Origin: an uncultured Clostridia bacterium
GTDB lineage: Bacteria; Bacillota; Clostridia; Oscillospirales; CAG-272
DNA length: 5,071 nucleotides
NCBI GenBank assembly: GCA_946055715.1
Contig: CAMGGT010000096.1
Location: 1 to 5,071 of the forward strand
Reading direction: 5' to 3'
A program made the position numbers and the translations under genes. The first letter of the stretch is position 1, and every line of letters starts with the position of its first letter. Positions 1 through 5,071 of this stretch are shown piece by piece. The notes beneath the pieces are model-generated. The model did no database searches, had not been told where the DNA came from, and was given only the letters and a program-made list of their open reading frames with translations.

Positions 1-1423
1 TGATGTTGATGCCGTCATAGCGGATCTTGCCGTCGGCAATGTCATAGAAGCGGTTGATGAGGTTGGTGATGGTGGTCTTGCCTGCACCGGTGGCGCCCAC
101 AAAGGCCACCTTCTGGCCCGGCTCGGCATATACGCTGACATCGTGCAGAACGGGCTTGCCCTCCTCATAGGCAAAGTCGACCTCCGTCATGCGCACATCC
201 CCCCGCAGGGGCGTGTAGGTCACCGTGCCCTCCTCGCGGTGGGGGTGACGCCATGCCCACTTTCCGGTATGCTCTTCTGTTTCGATGATGCGGCCGTCTG
301 CATCCTGCCGTACATTGACAAGCGTGACATAGCCCTCGTCTTCTTCGGGTTGTTCGTCCATCAGAGAGAAGAGCCGCTCGGCACCCGCCGCGCCCATGAC
401 CACAGAGTTGATCTGCTGGGACAACTGGTTGATGTTGCCGGTGAACTGCTTGGTCATATTGAGAAATGCCACAAGCAGACTGATGTCAAACGCCATGCCG
501 GACAGAGAGAAGTTGTGGCTGCCAAGACCGGAGGAGATAAACAGCCCGCCCAGCAACGCCACCAGCACATACAGCAGGTTGCCGATGTTGAGAATGATGG
601 GGCCGAGGCAGTTTGCATAGGCATGCGCGCGGGCGGTGTTGTGGCAGAGCTCTTCGTTTAGGCGGTCAAATTCCCGTTCGCAGGCCGCTTCGCGCGAGAA
701 GACCTTGATGACCTTCTGCCCGTTCATCATCTCCTGCACGAACCCTTCCGTTTTTGCAATGGAGCGTTGCTGGCGCATAAAGAAGGTGGCGGAGCCGCCG
801 CCCACGGTCTTTGAGACCAGAAACATCAGCACCACACCGACGCACAGCACCAGCGTCATCCACACGCTGAAATACAGCATGATGAAAAACACGGTCAGCA
901 CGATGACAAGCGAGTTGATCATGGCCGGCAACGACTGGGAGATCAGTTCCCGCAGGGTGTCGATGTCGTTGGTGTAATAGCTCATGATGTCGCCGTGCTT
1001 GTGGGTGTCAAAATAGCGGATGGGCAGGTCCTGCATGCCGTCAAACAGGCGGCAGCGCAGCTTTGAGAGGTACCCCTGGGTGACAACGGCCATCAGCTGG
1101 GTATAAAGGGTAATGGCGGCGATGGACAGCACATAAAAGACCACCAGCAACGCCAGTTTGCGCAGGATGATGGGAGAGGCGGCGTTCCAGTCGCCGCTTT
1201 GGTAGTATTGCTCGATGACCGAGATGACCTGCTGGGTAAAGAGGGCGGGTATGGCCGAAGTAATGGCCGAAAACACGATGCAGGCAAGGGTGACGGGCAC
1301 AAGCACAGGATAGAAGCCGAACAGCATGCGCAGGGCGCGGCCGACGGAACGGAGGTTGAGGCGGCGGGGCATTTTGGGCGCGCGGGAGGGCACTTTTTCT
1401 TGGGCGTTGGTTTTACGCTTCAT
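1..1423 (-). CDS. Heterodimeric ABC exporter, second subunit (catalytic-site half), 3' end cut by window
   Basis: ABC half-transporter with an N-terminal exporter membrane domain fused to a nucleotide-binding domain. 474 codons are visible; the family usually has about 600-670, so the Q-loop, signature, Walker B and H-loop lie outside the window. The start at 1423 is supported by AAAGGAGG at 1433-1440, nine bases upstream, inside the end of the preceding gene (11-base overlap, translational coupling likely). Residues 1-33 are a basic cytoplasmic extension. Hydrophobic membrane stretches lie at about 34-62, 90-114, 168-206 and 275-298. The Walker A motif GATGAGKTT is at 443-451 with Lys449. 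Between the membrane domain and the ATPase domain (about 358-408) is a roughly 50-residue linker with a W-A-W-R-H-P-H stretch, longer than in most exporters and, from memory, typical of the longer subunit of clostridial pairs. It should pair with the product of 1413-3176 in the membrane. Drug or peptide export is inferred; the substrate cannot be read. Confidence 0.95.
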   Translation of the reverse strand, partial: MKRKTNAQEKVPSRAPKMPRRLNLRSVGRALRMLFGFYPVLVPVTLACIVFSAITSAIPALFTQQVISVIEQYYQSGDWNAASPIILRKLALLVVFYVLSIAAITLYTQLMAVVTQGYLSKLRCRLFDGMQDLPIRYFDTHKHGDIMSYYTNDIDTLRELISQSLPAMINSLVIVLTVFFIMLYFSVWMTLVLCVGVVLMFLVSKTVGGGSATFFMRQQRSIAKTEGFVQEMMNGQKVIKVFSREAACEREFDRLNEELCHNTARAHAYANCLGPIILNIGNLLYVLVALLGGLFISSGLGSHNFSLSGMAFDISLLVAFLNMTKQFTGNINQLSQQINSVVMGAAGAERLFSLMDEQPEEDEGYVTLVNVRQDADGRIIETEEHTGKWAWRHPHREEGTVTYTPLRGDVRMTEVDFAYEEGKPVLHDVSVYAEPGQKVAFVGATGAGKTTITNLINRFYDIADGKIRYDGINI

Positions 1424-3176
1424 CTGCTGCGGCCTCCTTTCCGGCGGCGGAACCGCTCATCTGCTGGCTGTATATCTCGCGGTAGATGTCGCAGTCGGCC
1501 AGCAGCTCGTCATGTGTGCCGCGGGCGACGATGGTTCCGTTTTCCATGATGAGGATGATGTCTGCATCCTGCACGGAGGCCACGCGCTGGGCAATGATGA
1601 TCTTGGTGGTGCTGGGGATATAGGCGGCAAATCCGGCGCGGATGAGGGCATCCGTTTTGGTGTCCACCGCGCTGGTGGAATCGTCCAGAATGAGGATCTT
1701 GGGCTTTTTGAGCAAGGCGCGGGCAATGCAGATGCGCTGTTTCTGCCCACCGGAGACGTTGGTGCCTCCCTGCTCGATGTGTGTCTCATACCCCTCGGGG
1801 AAGGTGCGGATGAAGTCGTCTGCCTGTGCCAGCTTGCAGGCCTGCGCCAGCTCTTCGTCTGTGGCCTGCTCGTTGCCCCAGCGCAAGTTTTCGCTGATGG
1901 TGCCCGAAAAGAGCAGGTTCTTCTGCAGCACCATGGCAACCGCCCCGCGCAGCGTGTCCAGGTCATAGCGGCGCACATCCTCGCCGCCCACCAGCACCCG
2001 CCCGCAGGTGACATCATACAGGCGGGGGATGAGTTGCACCAGCGTGGATTTGCCGGAACCCGTCACCCCCAGAATCCCCACCGTTGCCCCGGAGGGAATG
2101 GTCAGGTCAATGTTGCCCAGGGCATCGCGTTCTGCCGTGCGGGAATATTTGAAGGAGACATTCTCAAAGACGACAGAACCGTCTTTTACCTCGGTGATCG
2201 CATTCTCGGGGGATGTGAGAACGGGGGTCTCCTGCAAGACCTCGCAGATGCGCTTGGCAGACTCGGCAGACATGGTCAGCATGACATAGATCATAGAGAG
2301 CATCATCAGCGACATGAGGATCTGCATGCCGTAGGTCAGCATGGCCGAGATCTCGCCCACATCAAGCGCTGTGCCGTGGGAGGTGATGACCATGCGGGAG
2401 CCGACCAGCAACACGAATATCATGTTGAAATACACGCAGAACTGCATGATGGGGCGCTGAAGGGCGGCCACGCGCTCTGCGTAGGTAAACTCTTTGCACA
2501 GCCCTTCGGAAGCGGCAGAAAACTTCTGCTTTTCATAGTTTTCGCGCGAAAATCCTTTGACCACGCGCATGGCGCGCACATTCTCTTCAATGGATTCGTT
2601 GAGGCGGTCATACTTCTTGAAGACCGCGCGGAAGGCAGGCAGAGCTTTGCGCGCCAGAAAAATGAGGGCAAACACCAACAGGGGCACCACGATCACAAAG
2701 GTGGTGGCCAAAGCGCCGCCCATATAGTAGGCCATGCAGATCGAAAACACCAGCATCAGAGGGGCGCGGATGGCAATGCGGATGAGCATCATGAAGGAGA
2801 TCTGCACATAACTGACATCGGTGGTCAGGCGGGTGACAAGCGAGGAAGTAGAGAACTTGTCGATGTTCTCAAAGCTGTAGGCCTGGATGCCGCGGTACAT
2901 ATCCCCCCGCAGATTTTTGGCAAATCCGGCGGAAGCCCGGGCACTGGTGACCCCCGCGATGCCGCCGCAGAACAGCGACAACACGGCCAGGCCAACCAGC
3001 AGCAGCCCTGTGCGAACGATCTGCCCCATGTCCACCCCCGCCTTGATGCTGTCTACCAGCCGAGCGGTGATGAAGGGGATGACCGTTTCGATGACGGCCT
3101 CTCCCACAATAAAAAGCAATGTCAGGATGGTGGGCTTTTTGTACTCCCTGATGCATTGCGCAAGTCTTTTGATCAT
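1413..3176 (-). CDS. Heterodimeric ABC exporter, first subunit with degenerate ATP site
   Basis: Complete 587-aa half-transporter: six membrane helices (roughly 16-40, 54-78, 127-150, 151-173, 240-262, 275-300) followed by an ATPase domain. Visible motifs are Walker A GVTGSGKST at 370-378 (Lys376), Q-loop Gln418, signature VSGGQ at 474-478, Walker B ILILDDS at 494-500 and the D-loop S-A-V-D at 502-505. Two key residues are changed: the catalytic Glu after Walker B is Asp499, and the H-loop His is Gln530 (IIIAQRVAS). In known heterodimeric exporters (BmrC, LmrC, TM287) this same pair of changes marks the subunit that supplies the non-hydrolysing ATP site, so partnership with the overlapping downstream gene is expected. 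The start at 3176 is preferred over the in-frame ATG at 3257 because AGAAAGGA lies five bases upstream of it, while 3257 falls inside the promoter. The substrate is unknown; multidrug or peptide export is a family-level guess. Confidence 0.97.
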   Translation of the reverse strand: MIKRLAQCIREYKKPTILTLLFIVGEAVIETVIPFITARLVDSIKAGVDMGQIVRTGLLLVGLAVLSLFCGGIAGVTSARASAGFAKNLRGDMYRGIQAYSFENIDKFSTSSLVTRLTTDVSYVQISFMMLIRIAIRAPLMLVFSICMAYYMGGALATTFVIVVPLLVFALIFLARKALPAFRAVFKKYDRLNESIEENVRAMRVVKGFSRENYEKQKFSAASEGLCKEFTYAERVAALQRPIMQFCVYFNMIFVLLVGSRMVITSHGTALDVGEISAMLTYGMQILMSLMMLSMIYVMLTMSAESAKRICEVLQETPVLTSPENAITEVKDGSVVFENVSFKYSRTAERDALGNIDLTIPSGATVGILGVTGSGKSTLVQLIPRLYDVTCGRVLVGGEDVRRYDLDTLRGAVAMVLQKNLLFSGTISENLRWGNEQATDEELAQACKLAQADDFIRTFPEGYETHIEQGGTNVSGGQKQRICIARALLKKPKILILDDSTSAVDTKTDALIRAGFAAYIPSTTKIIIAQRVASVQDADIILIMENGTIVARGTHDELLADCDIYREIYSQQMSGSAAGKEAAADEA

Positions 3177-3238
3177 GTGTTTCCTTTCTGCGATTTTGTT
3201 GCTTTCGTTGATGCCGCAGGCGACCCCGTGGCGACAGT

Positions 3239-3252
3239 TACTATATATTGTA
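3239..3252. promoter_or_regulatory. Operator-like near-palindrome over the -10 box
   Basis: TACTATATATTGTA matches its own reverse complement at 12 of 14 positions and covers the -10 element and the expected start of the exporter promoter. A repressor bound here would block transcription, as MarR-, GntR- or PadR-type regulators do for many exporter operons. No such regulator gene is present in the window. AT-rich promoter DNA gives such palindromes by chance fairly often, so this is a candidate only. Confidence 0.25.
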
Positions 3253-3275
3253 CTCAATTATTTTTTAAAAAGCAA
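3247..3275 (-). promoter_or_regulatory. Sigma-A promoter of the ABC exporter operon
   Basis: Read on the minus strand, TTGCTT (3270-3275) is followed after exactly 17 bases by TACAAT (3247-3252). The spacer is AT-rich in an otherwise GC-rich neighbourhood. Transcription would start near 3240, giving a leader of about 64 bases before the ATG at 3176. It is the only strong promoter-like match seen in front of the two exporter genes. Confidence 0.8.
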
Positions 3276-3460
3276 GTGCTATTTCTCCGTATGTGCCCTT
3301 TTTTGGAAAAAAACAGACAGAGAAAATCCGCGCCCCGACCGCCACTTTGACCGACAACATGCATAAAGCGGCGACCCGCGCCCCACACTATACAAAAATA
3401 ACGACACGGCAAAGCCGCCTTGCGCTTTGTCCGGGATGCGGCAGAAAGGAGAAGACAGGC

Positions 3461-3895
3461 GTGGTAGGGGTCATTTTCAGCATTCTGGCCGGGATGGCCA
3501 TGAGCATTCAGGGGGTCTTCAACACACGGCTCAGCGAAAAGATCGGCTTGTTTGAATCCAACCTGCTGGTGCAGGGGGGCGCATTTTTGCTCTCTGTTCT
3601 GGCATGGGTGATTTTGGGCAACGGGTCATTCGGCGAGCTGCGCCAGGTCAATCGGCTGTACCTGTGCGGTGGGGTACTGGGCATGATCATCACGCTGACG
3701 GTGATGCTGGGCATCAAGGGGCTGTCTCCCTCCGTTTCCATTTCCGTCATTCTCATCGCGCAGTTGACGGTGGCGGTGCTGATCGACATCTTCGGCCTGT
3801 TTGACAGCGAAAAGATCGCCCCCGCCTGGCCGCAACTGGTCGGTGCGCTGATGATGGTGGGGGGCATCATCCTCTACAAATGGAAGGTCAAATAG
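3461..3895 (+). CDS. YdcZ-family (DUF606) DMT membrane protein
   Basis: 144-aa integral membrane protein of the YdcZ/DUF606 branch of the drug/metabolite transporter superfamily, whose members are usually about 140-150 aa, so this is full length. Hydrophobic segments lie at about 2-20, 35-53, 67-85, 91-113 and 124-140, with almost no soluble part. The family hallmarks are the opening G-x-A-x-S-I-Q-G-x-x-N-T-x-L stretch (residues 11-24), with Gln17 and Asn21 in the first helix, and the C-terminal helix G-A-L-M-M-V-G-G-I (128-136) ending in a short basic tail (KWKVK). The start is taken as GTG at 3461 because AGAAAGGAG (3443-3451) lies nine bases upstream and the family-like sequence begins there; in-frame ATGs at 3293 and 3359 lack a ribosome binding site and would add unrelated sequence. 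It stands alone and divergent from the exporter operon. Its substrate is unknown. No clear promoter was found. Confidence 0.9.
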   Translation: MVGVIFSILAGMAMSIQGVFNTRLSEKIGLFESNLLVQGGAFLLSVLAWVILGNGSFGELRQVNRLYLCGGVLGMIITLTVMLGIKGLSPSVSISVILIAQLTVAVLIDIFGLFDSEKIAPAWPQLVGALMMVGGIILYKWKVK

Positions 3896-4160
3896 CCCTT
3901 TTCCGCAGTTTTTGTGTGGAGGTTGCAAACAGTACGCAAAAGCAGCCCCCCGCATTTTTATTCCACTCTCCTGCGATTCATGCCGCCTGTTTTTGTGATA
4001 CTTGCCATGGCGATCGGTGTTTTTGTTTGATGCGCAAAAAACGCTTCCGACAGAACGCGGTCGCCTTTTTCTTTTTTTCGTTTTTTTCTTTTTTCGTCCT
4101 GCCCGATTTTGCCGCAATGGTGCCATTTTCCCCCCTTGCAGACAACTTATTGTAAAATGA
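3896..4160. other. Non-coding gap with pyrimidine-rich tracts
   Basis: No gene is supported here. The open frames across it translate to low-complexity sequence: a Phe-rich run on one strand and a Lys-rich run on the other, both from the T-rich block at 4066-4094. A possible imperfect stem (3908-3916 with 3935-3943, nine pairs including G-U pairs, 18-base loop) lies just after the YdcZ stop, with a short T run at 3955-3959. It is not a canonical terminator. The GC-rich character of the left side fades out by about 4140. Confidence 0.6.
4042..4094 (+). terminator. Weak terminator-like hairpin with long T-rich tail
   Basis: CGCTTC (4042-4047) pairs with GAACGCG (4053-4059), with one bulged C and a five-base loop. 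Six bases later a strongly T-rich run (4066-4094) begins, broken only by single C and CG interruptions. This could end transcripts coming from the YdcZ gene about 150 bases upstream. The gap between stem and T run is longer than in a textbook Rho-independent terminator and the stem is short, so the call is weak. Confidence 0.3.
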
Positions 4161-4189
4161 TTGACAAATTATTGCAACAATGCTATACT
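4161..4189 (+). promoter_or_regulatory. Near-consensus sigma-A promoter of the 146-aa gene
   Basis: A perfect -35 box TTGACA (4161-4166) is followed after 17 bases by TATACT (4184-4189), one mismatch from consensus. The spacer contains ATTGCAACAAT (4171-4181), an inverted repeat with four-base arms that could bind a regulator. Transcription should start near 4196, well over 150 bases before the best start codon of the next gene. This is the strongest promoter match seen in the window. Confidence 0.85.
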
Positions 4190-4195
4190 GTTTTT

Positions 4196-4358
4196 GTGCA
4201 GAAATACAAACAGACTGACAGAATTCTGCCCCGATCGCAGTTTCGCCTTTCATCCTTGCATCAAGCTCATTTTATATTTGAATGATAACCCTTTGTGCAA
4301 CAGGTGTTGGAGAAGGATGAATATTCATATTCGGATAGTCGCAGAAGGAGAATTCAAC
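4196..4358 (+). promoter_or_regulatory. Long 5' leader with several palindromes
   Basis: About 163 bases separate the expected transcription start from the ATG at 4359. The leader holds GCAGAA (4198-4203) facing TTCTGC (4224-4229); CAACAGGTGTTG (4298-4309), with perfect five-base arms around GG; and ATGAATATTCAT (4317-4328), a perfect 12-base palindrome. The last overlaps an alternative in-frame ATG at 4317. No known riboswitch class is recognised. These may be operators or RNA hairpins that control the following gene, or chance features of AT-rich DNA. Confidence 0.35.
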
Positions 4359-4799
4359 ATGTGGAAAGCAATAACTAATCATGATGATATACTGCAGTTT
4401 ATGGAACAGGTATGCCATTTTCATGATAGTTGCATTAAAGAAATCTACTATTTAAGTGGAGCGTATGTAACCGATCACCTTTCGATGTTTCCAATAAACA
4501 ATTGTCGAATACTGCGAGTCGTCATTCAGCGACAGAATAAAAAGGACGCCATGATCGAGATGGAGTTTCGCGGTTTAAAGGGTTTGAGACTGTATCCTCT
4601 TGATGAAAGTTTCACCTGCGAAATATCAGATGCAACGATGATCATGAAAGACGAAAGCATTTACTGGTGTGATTGCGGTGGCCTATCAGAATCAGACATA
4701 GATCATTATACCGGTACTATGATTTGTGCCTCAAAACTCAGATGGCGTTCTATTGAGAATCATATGGGAAAAGAAGCGTTTTACCATTCCGATGTGTAA
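4359..4799 (+). CDS. Small soluble protein of unknown function
   Basis: 146 aa, no signal peptide and no membrane segment, so probably cytoplasmic. Not assigned to a named family. Visible features: F-H-D-S-C (residues 21-25), R-V-V-I-Q-R-Q (53-59), a strand-like M-I-E-M-E-F-R-G-L (65-73), Y-W-C-D-C-G-G (102-108), and I-C-A-S-K-L-R-W-R (122-130). It has seven cysteines (19, 25, 49, 87, 104, 106, 123) and alternating strand-like patterns suggesting a mostly beta fold. From memory, similar orphan proteins occur in Clostridia and Bacilli, and F-H-D motifs occur in some small putative immunity proteins; that link is a guess, and no toxin gene is visible. The start at 4359 is chosen because AGAAGGAG (4343-4350) lies eight bases upstream. 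An in-frame ATG at 4317 would give 160 aa, with its GGAG only four bases away. Codon use is AT-richer than in the genes to the left, suggesting transfer. Confidence 0.85.
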   Translation: MWKAITNHDDILQFMEQVCHFHDSCIKEIYYLSGAYVTDHLSMFPINNCRILRVVIQRQNKKDAMIEMEFRGLKGLRLYPLDESFTCEISDATMIMKDESIYWCDCGGLSESDIDHYTGTMICASKLRWRSIENHMGKEAFYHSDV

Positions 4800-4856
4800 T
4801 GGCGAAAAGAACAGAATATTGCAGAACACCTCAAGGCCAATCAAGTTTGATGCAGA

Positions 4857-4902
4857 ATTGAATTGGCTCACAAAGGCAGAATTTAAGTGAAGCCAATTCA
4901 AT
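4857..4902. repeat. Perfect 12-bp inverted repeat (stem-loop)
   Basis: ATTGAATTGGCT (4857-4868) is the exact reverse complement of AGCCAATTCAAT (4891-4902), with 22 bases between. Three more pairs (CAC 4869-4871 with GTG 4887-4889) extend the stem to 15 bp around one bulged A, leaving a 15-base loop. It lies 57 bases after the stop of the 146-aa gene and could act as a transcript 3' end or stabiliser, but no T run follows, so it is not a standard Rho-independent terminator. It could also be the remnant of a small mobile element. Confidence 0.75.
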
Positions 4903-4928
4903 ATAAGAATTAAGGAGATTTCGCCAAC

Positions 4929-4986
4929 GGCCCGAAGCATTGTTTTCGGTATGGCTATCGACGATTCTCCCGAAAAATGACCGGCC
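4929..4986 (+). other. Possible structured leader with alternative pairing arms
   Basis: CCGAA (4932-4936) can pair with TTCGG (4945-4949) across an eight-base loop. The same right arm, extended to TTTTCGG (4943-4949), can pair with CCGAAAA (4970-4976) as a perfect 7-bp stem. The two stems exclude each other. GGCC at 4929-4932 and 4983-4986 could close the whole element. It ends 35 bases before the start codon at 5022. A strong ribosome-binding-like TAAGGAGAT (4911-4919) just upstream has no start codon at a suitable distance. No known RNA family is recognised. Confidence 0.25.
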
Positions 4987-5021
4987 ATAATATTAGACCG
5001 ATTTAATGTGAGGTATTGCGT

Positions 5022-5071
5022 ATGGTTACCGGCAAAAGAAAGTTGATCTGTCTATTTCTGATCCTTGCCAT
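5022..5071 (+). CDS. Start of an exported or membrane protein, cut by window end
   Basis: Only 16 full codons are visible. The ATG at 5022 follows GAGG (5010-5013) by eight bases, a good ribosome binding site. The peptide starts M-V-T-G-K-R-K and runs straight into a hydrophobic stretch L-I-C-L-F-L-I-L-A. This is the shape of a Sec signal peptide, lipoprotein leader or first membrane helix. The mature protein lies outside the window, so no function can be given. No clear promoter was found directly upstream. Confidence 0.55.
   Translation, partial: MVTGKRKLICLFLILA

Noticed and set aside
143..977. Plus-strand frames opposite the second exporter gene
   Set aside because: Shadows of the minus-strand ABC transporter coding sequence, with no recognisable protein content.
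3177..3257. A longer start for the first exporter subunit at 3257
   Set aside because: The ATG lies in the promoter spacer, has no ribosome binding site, and the added 27 residues do not resemble exporter N-termini. The start at 3176 has AGAAAGGA upstream.
1326..3350. A 674-codon open frame on the plus strand opposite the exporter gene
   Set aside because: It is antisense to a clear ABC transporter. The translation is rich in His, Gly, Gln and Ala with no domain sense, as expected opposite GC-rich codons.
3293..3460. An N-terminal extension of the YdcZ protein from ATG 3293 or 3359
   Set aside because: No ribosome binding site at either ATG. The extra residues are unrelated to the family, while GTG 3461 has a good site and the correct family length.
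3880..4253. Open frames on both strands across the T-rich gap
   Set aside because: They translate to Phe-rich or Lys-rich low-complexity peptides caused by the pyrimidine tract, without good start signals.
4731..4988. An 85-codon minus-strand frame overlapping the end of the 146-aa gene
   Set aside because: No ribosome binding site before its ATG; it runs antisense into a supported gene, and its sequence is explained by the inverted repeat and AT-rich DNA.
1..5071. CRISPR array, tRNA, rRNA or insertion-sequence ends
   Set aside because: Looked for regularly spaced repeats, cloverleaf-like segments and transposase motifs on both strands and found none. The single inverted repeat at 4857-4902 has no flanking duplication that I can see.

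Overview
The window reads as a chromosomal stretch of a fairly GC-rich Firmicute, probably a gut Clostridia of the Oscillospiraceae/Ruminococcaceae type. This rests on the AGGAGG-type ribosome binding sites, the style of the ABC exporter pair and the GC-rich codon use in the left four fifths. The genus cannot be fixed from this sequence.

Layout: (1) Bases 1-3176, minus strand, hold a two-gene ABC exporter operon read leftwards from a good sigma-A promoter at 3247-3275. The first gene (1413-3176, 587 aa) is a complete half-transporter. The second (1423 to the window edge) overlaps it by 11 bases and is cut at the window edge just after its Walker A motif. The first subunit has Asp in place of the catalytic Glu and Gln in place of the H-loop His. 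This marks the pair as a heterodimeric exporter with one degenerate ATP site (BmrC/BmrD, LmrC/LmrD, TM287/TM288 type). (2) Divergent from it, 3461-3895 plus strand encodes a 144-aa membrane protein of the YdcZ (DUF606) branch of the drug/metabolite transporter superfamily, with a GTG start. (3) 3896-4358 has no gene. It holds pyrimidine-rich tracts, a weak terminator-like hairpin and a near-consensus promoter (TTGACA, 17 bases, TATACT) at 4161-4189. (4) 4359-4799 plus strand encodes a 146-aa Cys-, His- and Trp-containing soluble protein of unknown function, driven by that promoter through an unusually long leader. (5) 4800-5021 is non-coding, with a strong 12-bp inverted repeat and a set of mutually exclusive pairing arms. 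(6) A new gene opens at 5022 with a signal-peptide-like start and runs off the window.

Base composition changes near 4140: everything to the left is GC-rich, everything to the right is clearly AT-richer with different codon use. The right end may therefore be an accessory or transferred segment. No tRNA, rRNA, CRISPR array, transposase or clear mobile-element end is visible. No convincing new multi-gene system is visible. The items most worth a second look are the orphan 146-aa gene with its long palindrome-bearing leader, and the structured intergenic region after it.
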